64,000 bases of DNA. Source: Mucilaginibacter pineti (lineage in GTDB: Bacteria; Bacteroidota; Bacteroidia; Sphingobacteriales; Sphingobacteriaceae). Both the position numbers and the translations under genes were made by a program. Below, piece by piece: positions 7,701-15,974 of the stretch; position 1 is the stretch's first letter, and each line of letters starts with the position of its first letter. The notes under the pieces are model-generated. The model saw nothing but the letters and a program-made list of their open reading frames with translations, searched no databases and had not been told where the DNA came from. The stretch covers positions 1 through 64,000 of the forward strand of contig NZ_FNAI01000010.1 in the NCBI RefSeq assembly GCF_900101875.1, read 5' to 3'.

Positions 7701-10243
7701 GGCATGATCGCGAATTCCTCGTCGGTCTTGGCGTTCCCGTTCTTATAGGTGACTTTGAAACTGTCTGCGGAGGAAAAGTATTCGATATGCGTGTCCAGGC
7801 CAAACAGGTCGCTGGCAAATTGCTGGTAGTATTCCACCGGCATCCAGCGTTCGCCCAGGTTAAAATCCAGTAATTCAAAAGGTATTTTCTCGGGCTGTAC
7901 CCGCCGGATCGCTGCCAGACTGCGTGCGATCTGTAAATCATCAGGATGCGCCTCCGCCGCCCGCTCCGTCAACTCCAATTTCTGCACCACGTTCCCGGAC
8001 AGGTAGCTGTCATTGGTTTCCCAGGTGCGGCTGACCGGATTCATCAATATCTTGCCGTCCAGCTGCCGGACGATCGCGTATTCGTCCAGCCCGGTCATGG
8101 TACTCATATAATCCAGGTCAACGATGCCCTTATCATTCAGGCTACGAGCCAGGGCCTCTGCCGGATCATCGGTGTGCAGGTCTTCCTGCTGCGCGAACAC
8201 CGGGCCAAAGAAGATATCGGCTTTTGACCAGGCTTCATTTTCGCGTCGCTCCAAGGAGGACAGTACCACGAAACCCAACGCGGCATCCTGTAAAATCTTG
8301 TTCCGGTTGCTGCCTTTATTCAGGTCACCAAATTTCCCGGTAAAGCTTTGATAATTGCGGTTGAGCAACACCCGCAAGTGCGGCTGCACCTGTAAGGCTT
8401 CCACTTCCTTCGCGTACAGTTCCATATAGCTATCGCGCAGGGCAATGTATTGCCGGAAAAACGACAAATCAACTTGACTATCAAACGGCTTAAAGTCCGC
8501 CTGGCCGTTCTCGATCAGGCCGGTCAGACCCGCCTTGCCTTCATGGATCACCAAAGTATCCCGCTTATAAAAAGGCTTGATATTGGTGAAGGGCACCGGC
8601 CTATCGGGCAGTAATTCAAAAACAGGTTCTAAACTCCGGTCACCCTCGTAGCGGTAATCATGCCCGAATTGTTTGAGTTTGGCCGATAAAGCTTTGAGTT
8701 CATAGGTTAGCGTATTACCGCTGACCCATTTGTTGGAAAAACTCAGCTCCTGCACATTACTGTATAATTTGTACAGGTAGCGGCCGGAAGATTTGGCTTG
8801 CGCGGTGATCAGCACAATACTGTCATGCTCAGGCCGGGTGGTCGTGCGGATGGTACTGATCTGCCTGCCGGTGGCCGGATCAACAAAGACCCTGTCCAGA
8901 TCGGATAAATAACCGTGGGCCTGGTCATTATTAAAAGTCGGCGCATCAAAAAGGCCTAACTGCCCTTGTGTTGAGACATCACCAGCAGGTAGTTCCGGCA
9001 TGGGCAGAAAAGTAAAAAACCGTGCGTTGGCCACGGTTTTATTGCCGGATTTAATGGCTGACCTTTCCTCATCCAGTTGCTCCTGTAATGCTTTCCAGCG
9101 ATCCCGGTCAAAATTCGCTGCCAGGCCTTCCGCTATCTGTTCCATCAGCGGTTGCCGGATATCTTCCAGCGGGCCTTTCTGCCAGAGCATCTGGCTTGGC
9201 TTGCCATACTGATTTTTCCCCTCGCCGGTGGTGTCGCCCAGGCGCAGTTCTGGGTGCCGGTCGATATAGGCATTGACCGAAAATTTGCCGTAGCTATTTT
9301 CCTGCTCGACCGTTTCGATCAGCAACAATTCAGCCGGGGTAAAAGCTTCTTTATGATCGTTCTTCTGCACCAGGAGCAAATGGCTCGGGGCTTCCGTATT
9401 GGCAGTATCCTTCATCAAATTATCCGGCAGGACGGACAGGCTGATAAAATCCGCCGAGGTAAAGACATGCTTACGTCCCAGTGTATTGGAAGCCGTGTTT
9501 AAAAAGGCATCCGTAACTAAATAAGCCAGCAGGCCGCCGTCTCCCAATTTATCCAGGCCCTTGGCAAAGAAATAATCATGGATCTTGTTGGTTACGGTAC
9601 TGCCCTGGTAGGCCGGGTCGAAGACCTTGAAATTACCGAAGGGGATATTACTGGTTATGAAATCGTATTTGCCTTTTTCGTCCGGGACTGTTTCTTCAAA
9701 TCCGCGAATCTGAACAATACTGTTTACGGATATGGACTGCGTTAGCGCCATCAAAATGCTGCCGGTCAGTTCATCCTTTTCTACCGCGTTGATCTCCTGC
9801 AAGTCCGGGAAGGCCTTAACCGCTTCAGTGATAAAAATACCGGCCCCGCTGCTCGGCTCATACAGGTGCTGCGGCAATATGCCCTGATCCTTCATGGCGG
9901 CATACAAAGCACCCGGCACCAGTTCCGGCGTATAAAATGCCGTCTGGATGCTGCTTTTCATCCCGTCGATGGCCGACTTGTAATCGGCAGGCGATAATTT
10001 CTCCCGGAGCAGCTCATGCAAGACGATCACTAACGGATGCAATTTCAGATCATTGGCGGAGGCATTTTGCTGTACCCATTCTTCTACAGGCCCGGCACCG
10101 AACAGGATGGCTTTCAGGCCACCGAACCCGGCATAGCCTTTCAATACCTCCACTTCTTCCGGGGTATAACTTTCCTGTTCCGATAAGGCGATGCGCAGCG
10201 CATCGATATTACCGGACAGTTTTTTTGAACTGTTAAAAGCCAT
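4709..10243 (-). CDS. Giant N6-methylase-like / SNF2 helicase fusion protein
   Basis: This 1,844-residue protein joins two enzymatic regions. Near the N-terminus (about residues 90-330) is an N6-methylase-like fold with FYTPELV, LYEPSSGAGIF (about residue 131) and SNIPFGNF (about residue 198), the last replacing the usual NPPY. A helicase core follows: Walker A EVGLGKT (about 980), DESH (about 1,144), LSGTPISNS, GSTEKAGTGLNVQ and a motif VI QRDGRGARQGN (about 1,486). The C-terminal ~150 residues are predicted coiled coil with a Glu/Gln-rich tail. Proteins of this layout are common on Bacteroidetes conjugative elements and large phages, where an anti-restriction or DNA-processing role has been proposed. 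With NIPF instead of NPPY, methylation activity is doubtful. It starts at the ATG at 10243, overlapping the previous gene by 11 bases. Confidence 0.85.
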   Translation of the reverse strand: MAFNSSKKLSGNIDALRIALSEQESYTPEEVEVLKGYAGFGGLKAILFGAGPVEEWVQQNASANDLKLHPLVIVLHELLREKLSPADYKSAIDGMKSSIQTAFYTPELVPGALYAAMKDQGILPQHLYEPSSGAGIFITEAVKAFPDLQEINAVEKDELTGSILMALTQSISVNSIVQIRGFEETVPDEKGKYDFITSNIPFGNFKVFDPAYQGSTVTNKIHDYFFAKGLDKLGDGGLLAYLVTDAFLNTASNTLGRKHVFTSADFISLSVLPDNLMKDTANTEAPSHLLLVQKNDHKEAFTPAELLLIETVEQENSYGKFSVNAYIDRHPELRLGDTTGEGKNQYGKPSQMLWQKGPLEDIRQPLMEQIAEGLAANFDRDRWKALQEQLDEERSAIKSGNKTVANARFFTFLPMPELPAGDVSTQGQLGLFDAPTFNNDQAHGYLSDLDRVFVDPATGRQISTIRTTTRPEHDSIVLITAQAKSSGRYLYKLYSNVQELSFSNKWVSGNTLTYELKALSAKLKQFGHDYRYEGDRSLEPVFELLPDRPVPFTNIKPFYKRDTLVIHEGKAGLTGLIENGQADFKPFDSQVDLSFFRQYIALRDSYMELYAKEVEALQVQPHLRVLLNRNYQSFTGKFGDLNKGSNRNKILQDAALGFVVLSSLERRENEAWSKADIFFGPVFAQQEDLHTDDPAEALARSLNDKGIVDLDYMSTMTGLDEYAIVRQLDGKILMNPVSRTWETNDSYLSGNVVQKLELTERAAEAHPDDLQIARSLAAIRRVQPEKIPFELLDFNLGERWMPVEYYQQFASDLFGLDTHIEYFSSADSFKVTYKNGNAKTDEEFAIMPKSGIKMKGAALLEHALENTSPYFSYKVGTGDNAVRLPDNEAIQLGHQKIESIRSRFEEWLRELPGSEKNAIENLYNQTFNCYVLREYDGSHLAFPGLDRKALGIEDLYSSQRNAAWRIIQNRGALIDHEVGLGKTLTMIVAAQEMKRLGIVQKPMILALKANVGQISDTYRKAYPHAKILAPGENDFTPVKRQTLFHQIKNNNWDCIILTHDQFGKIPQSPEVQQEIMQAELDNIQADLDTLKSLGGEVSRSILKGLELRKKNLEAKLEGVLYTLENKKDAGINFLEMNIDHLFVDESHKFKNLTFTTRHNRVAGLGNQDGSQKALNMLFAVRTLQQKFDADLCVTFLSGTPISNSLTEMYLIFKYLRPNEFERQSISNFDAWAAVFAKKTTDFEFSVTNQITAKERFRHFIKVPELALFYNEITDYKTAKHINLDKPELSETLVNIHPTPDQQDFIKKLMQFAETGDATLLGRPRLSAEEDNARMLIATNYAKKMSADMRLIDPDYEDHPDNKVNVCARKIAEMYNLSTEHKGTQIVFSDVGTPKQGVFNIYDALKEKLVRDFDIPAHEITYIHDWTDRQKPELFRKMNAGEIRLLLGSTEKAGTGLNVQARVLAMHHFDTPWRPSDLEQRDGRGARQGNWLAKKHYDNKVLNFIYGVEQSLDAYKFNLLKNKQTFISQMKACELNVRTLDEGALDEKSGMNFSEYIAILSGDTTLLEKTKVEKKVAQLEGWKSAHFREVARNRYSLEAAEKRLGEIKGTMDGLLQDEALYTSQLKHNKEGNKLNPIQLTDFPSADAEALGNKIIALYKGWQPAKGEPEEKQIGTLYGFNLYIRQQREGYEDQGLFKYRMQNHLFAEGPGGIKYQANGGNPNIDNPKLAARYFLNAIDKVTGLREKYENEQTELLAEVPTLTELSQKTFEKEQELVELRVELRRLEQEIAAKIKATQKQAAPEEEQAEEQFVEQEQTDTLDHSENLKPLRAAALGQQDYPAQGIL

Positions 10244-10499
10244 GGGCTAAATCTCCTTCCAGGTATTCGGCAATAGTGCCGGTGACGGCGTAACGCAACA
10301 GGCGGCTGTCCTCGCTTTCGGGGAAACCGAACTCATCAAACAAGTATTTGCAGGCAGCCAGCAGGTTCAGCATCTCATAAATGAGGATGCCACTGACGTG
10401 AAATGCCAGGTGGGTTTGCTCAAATTCTTCCTCGAAGACTTTCTGCAAATAATCATAGCGTTCGCGTTCGTCCGGCTCCAGTAGCTTTAAAGGATGCAT
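10233..10499 (-). CDS. Small acidic conserved hypothetical protein
   Basis: An 88-residue acidic, mainly helical protein (EPDERERYDYLQKVFEEEF near the start) with no signal peptide or membrane span. I recognise no domain. Its 11-base overlap with the helicase-methylase gene implies translational coupling and perhaps a partner role. A hairpin with T-tract lies 14 bases before its start codon. Confidence 0.6.
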   Translation of the reverse strand: MHPLKLLEPDERERYDYLQKVFEEEFEQTHLAFHVSGILIYEMLNLLAACKYLFDEFGFPESEDSRLLRYAVTGTIAEYLEGDLAHGF

Positions 10500-10513
10500 A
10501 AAAAGAAAGGCAT

Positions 10514-10538
10514 AAAAAAAGCCGCCTGGAGGGGCAGC
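10514..10538 (-). terminator. Leader hairpin with T7 upstream of the 88-residue gene
   Basis: On the minus strand GCTGCC pairs with GGCGGC (one G-U) around loop CCTCCA and is followed by seven T residues. The T-tract ends only 14 bases before the next start codon, so downstream transcription must read through it or start within it. Confidence 0.65.
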
Positions 10539-10588
10539 TAATTATTGAGTGGATGGGATTACCGTCGCATTAAACTAAAATCAAGATT

Positions 10589-10879
10589 TTATTTAATCGA
10601 CCACCTATAAAACGGTTCAACCTGGTAGCGTTTGGCAACCAATTCGCAAACCTTGTTGCTAATATTTTCCCTGGTGTATTGCAGTGTTGATAGAATGGTT
10701 TCTTTGGAATAGAGGTTTTCTAATTTCTGAATGTTCATTTCAAAGTTAGTTTCGTCTGTCACAAACAACGCGCGCGGAATGATCAGGCCTAAATCGCGCT
10801 CCACATCGAGGCGGCTCGGGTCCGCATCCCAAAAAACATATTTGGGAAATATTTGAGAAAGGTCTACGCGTTTTTTCAT
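10589..10879 (-). CDS. DUF6922-like small protein
   Basis: The 96-residue product contains FPKYVFWDADPSRLDVERD followed by LIIPRAL, resembling the DUF6922 family (LFWDvd..kLDwek..r.II.R.l) of unknown function found in Bacteroidetes, often next to mobile or toxin-like genes. I chose the ATG at 10879 over an upstream in-frame TTG (10888), because a -7 box TATTTTTG overlaps that TTG. It lies between traN and the helicase group and is probably an accessory gene with its own promoter. Confidence 0.5.
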   Translation of the reverse strand: MKKRVDLSQIFPKYVFWDADPSRLDVERDLGLIIPRALFVTDETNFEMNIQKLENLYSKETILSTLQYTRENISNKVCELVAKRYQVEPFYRWSIK

Positions 10880-10885
10880 GCCATT

Positions 10886-10893
10886 CAAAAATA
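10886..10893 (-). promoter_or_regulatory. -7 box TATTTTTG immediately upstream of the DUF6922-like gene
   Basis: TATTTTTG matches TAnnTTTG and ends six bases before the ATG. Transcription from it would give a leaderless or nearly leaderless mRNA. No -33 element was identified. Confidence 0.35.
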
Positions 10894-10901
10894 CAGTATT
10901 A

Positions 10902-11741
10902 TTAATTAACCGGGATTACATCTGCATCGAGCACATCTTGATAGCTGATATTTAAAGTGATCACCCTACCAGAAATCTGCTTTTCGCTCAATTCGATGTG
11001 CAGTACCTTGTTCCCCGGAAAGGTCATTTTTTTCAGGACGATGATGTTGCGGTAGGTCTTTTGAAAAAGCGGGTTATTTAATAAGATGAATTCAGGCTTC
11101 AGTTCAACCGACTGTACATTGGTGGCCTTGGTGATCTTTTTATCATCAATATGAAAACGGAAGTCTTCAATATTATAAGCCAGGTTCGTTTTATTCCGGT
11201 AACCCAGGTCAATGAATACATAATCATCCGCGGTATAGATATGGTACAGTTCTGCTTTCAGGTCGAACGCTTTCGTTTTTTCAATCGCGTGGCCCGGCCG
11301 TTTACAAAACAGGTTAAGCGCTAACTGCTTTAGCTGGTTTTGCGAAAGCCCGATGCCCGAAATATCCAGCGGGCGGGTGTCGCCGGGATTGATGGTAATT
11401 TCGGTGCGGCTATCCCTGGCGGTAACAGAATCGGCCCGGATCACATGGTATTGTGCCATAAACTTTTCCCCGGCAATGGTAATCACCGCATCGGCCGAAC
11501 TGATCGAATCCTTTATGCGGATACGCAGCACGTTTTTAAGCGGCAGATCGCCGATGACCGATTTGGCCGAAATATCCACGTACTGGATCGGTTCCGGTGA
11601 AATGAACTGCACCGATACATTTTCGGGCAGGTAAATGATGGGCAAGGCGTTCATTTTTACGCCCTCCGCAAAGGGCGTCAGCTGCGCATAGCTGTGCAGG
11701 CCTGCCAATAAACCGGCAAGAAATACGAATATTTTTTTCAT
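10902..11741 (-). CDS. traN: Conjugative transposon protein TraN
   Basis: The 279-residue protein starts with a signal peptide (MKKIFVFLAGLLAGLHSYAQ) and matches Bacteroides TraN (DUF4138): an exported beta-rich protein with the early segment LPIIYLPENVSVQFISPEPIQYVDIS. TraN is thought to be part of the outer-membrane side of the mating channel, analogous to VirB9. It starts two bases after the traM stop and follows K-L-M in the canonical order. The ATG at 11739-11741 gives an intact signal peptide. Confidence 0.88.
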   Translation of the reverse strand: MKKIFVFLAGLLAGLHSYAQLTPFAEGVKMNALPIIYLPENVSVQFISPEPIQYVDISAKSVIGDLPLKNVLRIRIKDSISSADAVITIAGEKFMAQYHVIRADSVTARDSRTEITINPGDTRPLDISGIGLSQNQLKQLALNLFCKRPGHAIEKTKAFDLKAELYHIYTADDYVFIDLGYRNKTNLAYNIEDFRFHIDDKKITKATNVQSVELKPEFILLNNPLFQKTYRNIIVLKKMTFPGNKVLHIELSEKQISGRVITLNISYQDVLDADVIPVN

Positions 11742-11743
11742 GA

Positions 11744-12925
11744 TTAGTAATGTTGCTGCGCTTTTTCCAGCGCTTCGTTATCGATTAAATAGAGGTAGGA
11801 ATTGTATTTGATCTTGGCCTTGTCCTTATGGATCAACCCGGCGATAGCCGATGAAGTGGATTCAAACATTTTACTGGCCGTGCTCATGGCGAACTGGCTG
11901 GCCACCGATCCGGTGCCGCCACCGTCAATGGTAACGCCCTGTACGGTATTGGTGCCGAGGTCTTTGGTGAAATCACGAAAAGCCGACTCCGGCACATACA
12001 GCCCCGAAAGTCCGTCAAGGTCGTACACCTGCAATTTGACCGGCAGGATCTTGTTTTCATACAAAATGGATTTGACGGTCAGCTCCACACGCTGCCCGGA
12101 AAAGCCGGTGATCAGCGCATAGAGATAAGTGCCCTTGGGAATGCGGTAACTCCCGGCATCAATATCGTCCAGCAGCCGCAGGCGGATACGTGAACCGGCA
12201 TAGCCCGTCAGGTTCTCATCGATGACTACCTTAATAAAGTCCGGGTGCTTTACCGGCAGCACGGTATTAAATGCCGTTGAAGGTGCATCGGCCAGCCGGA
12301 CAGCTAATTTGGGTTCATTGGCTTTTTGCGCGGCCACTTTCGCCAGGGCTTCAGACTTTTGCCGTTCGGCTTTGATAGCCGGGTCATTGGCCTTGTTCAT
12401 GCTGTCCAAATAGGCCATCTGCTGCCGGAACGTTTCCATCGGGTCTTTGACTTGCTGATCTGCTGAACCCGGATTGTTTCGAGCAGGATGCCGGTTCTTC
12501 AGCCCGTTTAACGCCTGGATCATGGCCTGGTCGTTGTCGCCTGTTTTTCGCTTCGGCGGGCTGACCGCCCCCTGGCCATATTTGGCTTTCATCGCTTCAT
12601 TGATCGAATCCAGCATTTTCTTTTCCTTGTCGGAATAACTGCTTTGAAAGGCGGGGTTGGTGGTTTTTTCGGCTGGCAGGGCATTAACGGCCGTCATGCC
12701 ATCGCCTTCTTTATAAGTATTGCGGTAAGCATCCAGCTTATCGTCGAGCTGCTTCTTTTGGACATCGCCGGAAACTTGCCCGACCGAAGTATTGATACCA
12801 TTTACAGGTTTGTCTTCGGTCTTTTTAGCGGCAAAACCGCTGTGGTAAACAAAGAAGAACAAGCACAGGAAAGGCAGCAGGATGAGCGGCAGGATGTATT
12901 TGGGTTGTTTTAAATTGATTGACAT
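11744..12925 (-). CDS. traM: Conjugative transposon protein TraM
   Basis: The 393-residue protein has one N-terminal membrane segment (about residues 10-31), a long Lys/Gln/Ala-rich periplasmic linker (35-210) and a compact C-terminal domain (about 225-345; HPDFIKVVIDENLTGYAGSRIRLRLLDDI, GTYLYALITGF). This is the layout of Bacteroides TraM, a VirB10-like protein bridging inner membrane and outer complex. Gene order and the four-base gap to the preceding gene fit the tra operon. Confidence 0.88.
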   Translation of the reverse strand: MSINLKQPKYILPLILLPFLCLFFFVYHSGFAAKKTEDKPVNGINTSVGQVSGDVQKKQLDDKLDAYRNTYKEGDGMTAVNALPAEKTTNPAFQSSYSDKEKKMLDSINEAMKAKYGQGAVSPPKRKTGDNDQAMIQALNGLKNRHPARNNPGSADQQVKDPMETFRQQMAYLDSMNKANDPAIKAERQKSEALAKVAAQKANEPKLAVRLADAPSTAFNTVLPVKHPDFIKVVIDENLTGYAGSRIRLRLLDDIDAGSYRIPKGTYLYALITGFSGQRVELTVKSILYENKILPVKLQVYDLDGLSGLYVPESAFRDFTKDLGTNTVQGVTIDGGGTGSVASQFAMSTASKMFESTSSAIAGLIHKDKAKIKYNSYLYLIDNEALEKAQQHY

Positions 12926-12929
12926 AATG

Positions 12930-13349
12930 CTAATGGGGTAAGGTGAGACGAATATGCTGGAGGCTGTCCAGATCTTGAACCAGCGTTAAACTGTCGGCCT
13001 TAGTCAATACTCTTTTCGCCGTAATGCTATCGACCTGCCGCCGTAAATGAATAGTCGTTTTGAGTGCCGCACCTGCTGCCAGGATTTGGTCAAAACTGCT
13101 GTTCAATACTTCGCTTCGCGGCTTTACTTTGACTTTTTCAGGCGGCACCATTTTGGGGTGCAGCCATACCGCCAGTACAGCCGAAGCAAGTAGCAGAGCC
13201 GTCATTAATCCAAAAAGAAGGCGGGGATATTTAGCAGCGAACTGCTTGCCGAAGTTATTGCCCTTCTCCGCATAGACCGAAAACTCCTTGCGCAGTTCCC
13301 TATACAGCGTATCCCTGGGATCGCGGTTAGAATGTATTTTTCTGAACAT
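12930..13349 (-). CDS. TraL-like single-pass membrane protein
   Basis: A 139-residue protein with a basic cytoplasmic N-terminus, one transmembrane helix (about residues 45-65, LLFGLMTALLLASAVLAVWL) and a helical periplasmic tail. Position between traK and traM and this topology match TraL of Bacteroides elements, but sequence similarity is not diagnostic by eye. It overlaps the end of traK by 23 bases. Confidence 0.6.
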   Translation of the reverse strand: MFRKIHSNRDPRDTLYRELRKEFSVYAEKGNNFGKQFAAKYPRLLFGLMTALLLASAVLAVWLHPKMVPPEKVKVKPRSEVLNSSFDQILAAGAALKTTIHLRRQVDSITAKRVLTKADSLTLVQDLDSLQHIRLTLPH

Positions 13350-13941
13350 TTTCGAGGTCTTTATTTTCGAGCGTTTTCCAGTTCACAATGAGCACGCCGT
13401 GCGGGTTATTGTCACTGCGCGGGATGTCTTTCAAGTAGCCTTCAGTTATGAGCGAACGGATGACGGTCGAGCTGCGCCGGTCGATCTTCAGCTTGCCGTA
13501 ATAGCGGAAATACCGCTTAGCTATATCCAGGGAAATAGAATCGGTTTGCAGCGTAATGACCGAACTGGATGATAGGACGGAGTTAAAAAAGCCGTTCTCC
13601 TTCAGGTTGTTCACCTGGTCGGCACCTGATTCATCGACGAGGTACATCGCCTTTTTTAACTGGTATTCAATGTACTTGTCATCCGGCGTGAGCGAAAAGA
13701 ACAGTGCGTGAAAGAGATCAATGTCCGCGCGGTACTCGGCCGGCCGGTTCACCTGCATATCTGTTTGATTGGCTTGCAGCGGAATACCGTTGCTCAGAAT
13801 ATAAATACTTTTGCGGGCATCGTTGACCTGGCGGTAGGAATACGAACAGCAAATGGCCGACAAAACGATGGAAGTCAAAAAACTGCCAAAAGCCACCCAG
13901 GTCGCCAGCCTTATTTTGGCTTCGATATTTTTAACGATCAT
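13327..13941 (-). CDS. traK: Conjugative transposon protein TraK
   Basis: The 204-residue protein has a short cytoplasmic N-terminus, a membrane helix at about residues 12-34 and a periplasmic domain, as in TraK, the VirB8-like assembly factor of Bacteroides elements. The segment RADIDLFHALFFSLTPDDKYIEYQLKKAMYLVDESG is characteristic. It follows traJ by 18 bases and overlaps the TraL-like gene. Confidence 0.87.
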   Translation of the reverse strand: MIVKNIEAKIRLATWVAFGSFLTSIVLSAICCSYSYRQVNDARKSIYILSNGIPLQANQTDMQVNRPAEYRADIDLFHALFFSLTPDDKYIEYQLKKAMYLVDESGADQVNNLKENGFFNSVLSSSSVITLQTDSISLDIAKRYFRYYGKLKIDRRSSTVIRSLITEGYLKDIPRSDNNPHGVLIVNWKTLENKDLENVQKNTF

Positions 13942-13959
13942 AAAAGGTTGGTAAAGAGG

Positions 13960-15123
13960 TTAAATGAAACTGCCGACAATACGGGTAGCACCGGCCATGG
14001 TACTGGCACCACGGCCGAAGTTAGATGCGGCTGAACTGACACCCGAAGTAGAAATGATCCAGGTAGAAATGCTGGGCACGGTGAACATACAGATGGCACC
14101 GATCACAAAAACGATAATGACGGTACCAAAGGATAAAATTCCGTTACCGGCAAATACTGCCAGTTTCGCCATGTCCGCAGGCGCGCCTGTCTTGCCGACC
14201 AGTTCCTGGTACTTGCTGATCTCGGAGGTGAGCGCATATTGTTGCATTAGTCCGCATAAATACATGATGAGGTAAGCGATGCCGGAATACAAATTAACCG
14301 ACACAAAACGCGCAACCCAGGTGCTGAAGCTATCGCGGAAAGCGGGCAAAATACTTACCGCTACGGAGAATGGCCCCAGGATAATCAGGATGGAAGAATA
14401 GATAATTTGAATCATGAAAATTATGTACACAGCTATTCTCAAAATCCAGATGCCGAGTAACTCCAGCAGCTGCGTAAAGAGCAATTGCATCCCGACCGTC
14501 AGCCGGTTCTTCAGTTCCAGCAGTGGGGAAACCACATCGGCAATGCCCTGCTTCACTGTACTGGTCACCGCATTCCAGGCCTGCCCGTACCAAGTGTCGC
14601 TTTCCTTTTCAGCCACATCGGCCTGCGCCTGGAAAGTATACAGGGAATTGGCGACCTGCAGCATCAGGTTAGCGCGTGTGAAGCGCAAGCCATCCACGTC
14701 GCTCTGCACGCTGTCAAACATCTGCTCGGTCTGCTGGGCGACCAGATCCGTCGGAAAGGCAACCATTTTGACAAAGCCGCCCCACCATATAATGATCATG
14801 GCTAAACCGAAGGGGCGCAGTAGCGGCATGATCTCCATTTGCTTGTCGCCGACCATCATCTCGTAACTTTTGATGGCAAAAAAGATGATCATGAAAATGG
14901 CAGCCAATGCCTGCGCATCACCGATGAACATACTGAAATGGTTCCAGATCGAACCTTTGAGGCCCTTTAAAAAGACCATGACGCCGCTTTCATAAACCGC
15001 GTCGCCCTGTAAGTATTGCAAAGACTTCCTGCTGATCGCGGTATCGACAGTGGCTGTCTGGGCAAAGCCTGCCGTTCCCCACAGGGAAAACAGCAGGCAT
15101 AAATAAATTAATTTCTGCTTCAT
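13960..15123 (-). CDS. traJ: Conjugative transposon protein TraJ (VirB6-like)
   Basis: The 387-residue protein has a signal-like N-terminus (to about residue 22) and about six further hydrophobic spans, including AIFMIIFFAIKSYEMMVG, AMIIIWWGGFV, ILRIAVYIIFMIQIIYSSILIILGP and a C-terminal VIIVFVIGAICMF. This polytopic layout fits TraJ/VirB6 of the inner-membrane channel. Its ATG overlaps the previous stop (TAATG at 15121-15125), so the two genes are translationally coupled. Confidence 0.88.
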   Translation of the reverse strand: MKQKLIYLCLLFSLWGTAGFAQTATVDTAISRKSLQYLQGDAVYESGVMVFLKGLKGSIWNHFSMFIGDAQALAAIFMIIFFAIKSYEMMVGDKQMEIMPLLRPFGLAMIIIWWGGFVKMVAFPTDLVAQQTEQMFDSVQSDVDGLRFTRANLMLQVANSLYTFQAQADVAEKESDTWYGQAWNAVTSTVKQGIADVVSPLLELKNRLTVGMQLLFTQLLELLGIWILRIAVYIIFMIQIIYSSILIILGPFSVAVSILPAFRDSFSTWVARFVSVNLYSGIAYLIMYLCGLMQQYALTSEISKYQELVGKTGAPADMAKLAVFAGNGILSFGTVIIVFVIGAICMFTVPSISTWIISTSGVSSAASNFGRGASTMAGATRIVGSFI

Positions 15124-15902
15124 TAGTATTTGGCGTTTTGGAGTACCTTATTAGCGATCTGCACATCGCTGTTGGGTGTCCAGTTGGGAATAGTTACCGT
15201 ACCTTTTTGCAGGGACTGCTGGTGCGCCGCCATATCCAAAGTCATTTGCGCGGACGAGGTACGGATGGCCCAGACCGATGATAAATTCTTATATTCATTC
15301 AGCATCCGGTAATAAGCCATGATGCGTGAACCCCGGTCCATATCGGTGGAACGTGCGCCGTTCAATCTTTCTTTCAGCTTATCCAACTCCCCGGTGTACC
15401 AGCCGTATAGCCCCTCGGAAACCAGCTTGCCGCTGACCTGCGGCGATAGCCCGCCTAAAATAGAAACGGACGAATAATTCAGCAACGGGTTGAATTGCTG
15501 CTTATAATACAGCAACCATAAGGGGGCGGCATCCGACAACAAGCCCGACTGCGAAGCAATTTGAGAAAGCGCCGTATTGCGCGCGGTATCCGATTGTAGC
15601 TTATAACGGTTGTCAATACCGTTCATCGTACTGACCAGCGCCAGGCGCTGAGTTTGCTCGCCGGTGGCGCTCAAAGGCCGGATATCTGTTTTGTGGTAGT
15701 TCGGATCGAACAATCCCCAGACCAGCCAGTAATAAGGGTTCAAACTTAGAAAGCCCGCTTTGGGGTAGAACTTGTTCTGGTCCCATTGCTGGAAAACCAT
15801 CCGCTGGCTTTGGTTATCGACGGCGTCATCCTTGATGATGGATTGCGCAAACAGGCGCCCGCAACAAAGCAGGCACAGGCATATTATGCTAATTTTTTTC
15901 AT
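15123..15902 (-). CDS. Exported VirB5-like protein, long form
   Basis: A 259-residue exported protein (signal peptide to about residue 19, ending GRLFAQ). It lies directly before traJ where TraI sits in Bacteroides elements. Its end, DVQIANKVLQNAKY, closely resembles the end of the protein encoded at 18105-18770 (DVQIANDVLNNAKYLKQ). It therefore belongs to a set of four secreted proteins with a shared C-terminal motif. The N-terminal half is different and carries an aromatic-rich segment (LSLNPYYWLVWGLFDPNYH). A VirB5-like pilus-tip or adhesion role is inferred from position. A strong leader hairpin precedes it. Confidence 0.65.
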   Translation of the reverse strand: MKKISIICLCLLCCGRLFAQSIIKDDAVDNQSQRMVFQQWDQNKFYPKAGFLSLNPYYWLVWGLFDPNYHKTDIRPLSATGEQTQRLALVSTMNGIDNRYKLQSDTARNTALSQIASQSGLLSDAAPLWLLYYKQQFNPLLNYSSVSILGGLSPQVSGKLVSEGLYGWYTGELDKLKERLNGARSTDMDRGSRIMAYYRMLNEYKNLSSVWAIRTSSAQMTLDMAAHQQSLQKGTVTIPNWTPNSDVQIANKVLQNAKY

Positions 15903-15915
15903 GAAATTGGTAAAT

Positions 15916-15940
15916 AAAAAAGGCGACCGGGTGGCCGCCT
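15916..15940 (-). terminator. Leader hairpin with T6 upstream of the VirB5-like/traJ group
   Basis: On the minus strand an 8-bp stem (AGGCGGCC/GGTCGCCT, one G-U) with loop ACCC is followed by six T residues. It sits 14 bases before the start codon at 15902 and 35 bases after the stop of the 78-residue gene. It may end the HTH cassette transcript or attenuate the downstream tra genes. Confidence 0.7.
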
Positions 15941-15974
15941 GTTAATGAGTAGGATTTTTTGATGGAGGTTGTTC

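Noticed and set aside
4709..10243. Many plus-strand open frames of 70-208 codons opposite the giant helicase gene and other tra genes
   Set aside because: They are antisense shadows with no domain, promoter or neighbour logic; codon structure belongs to the minus strand.
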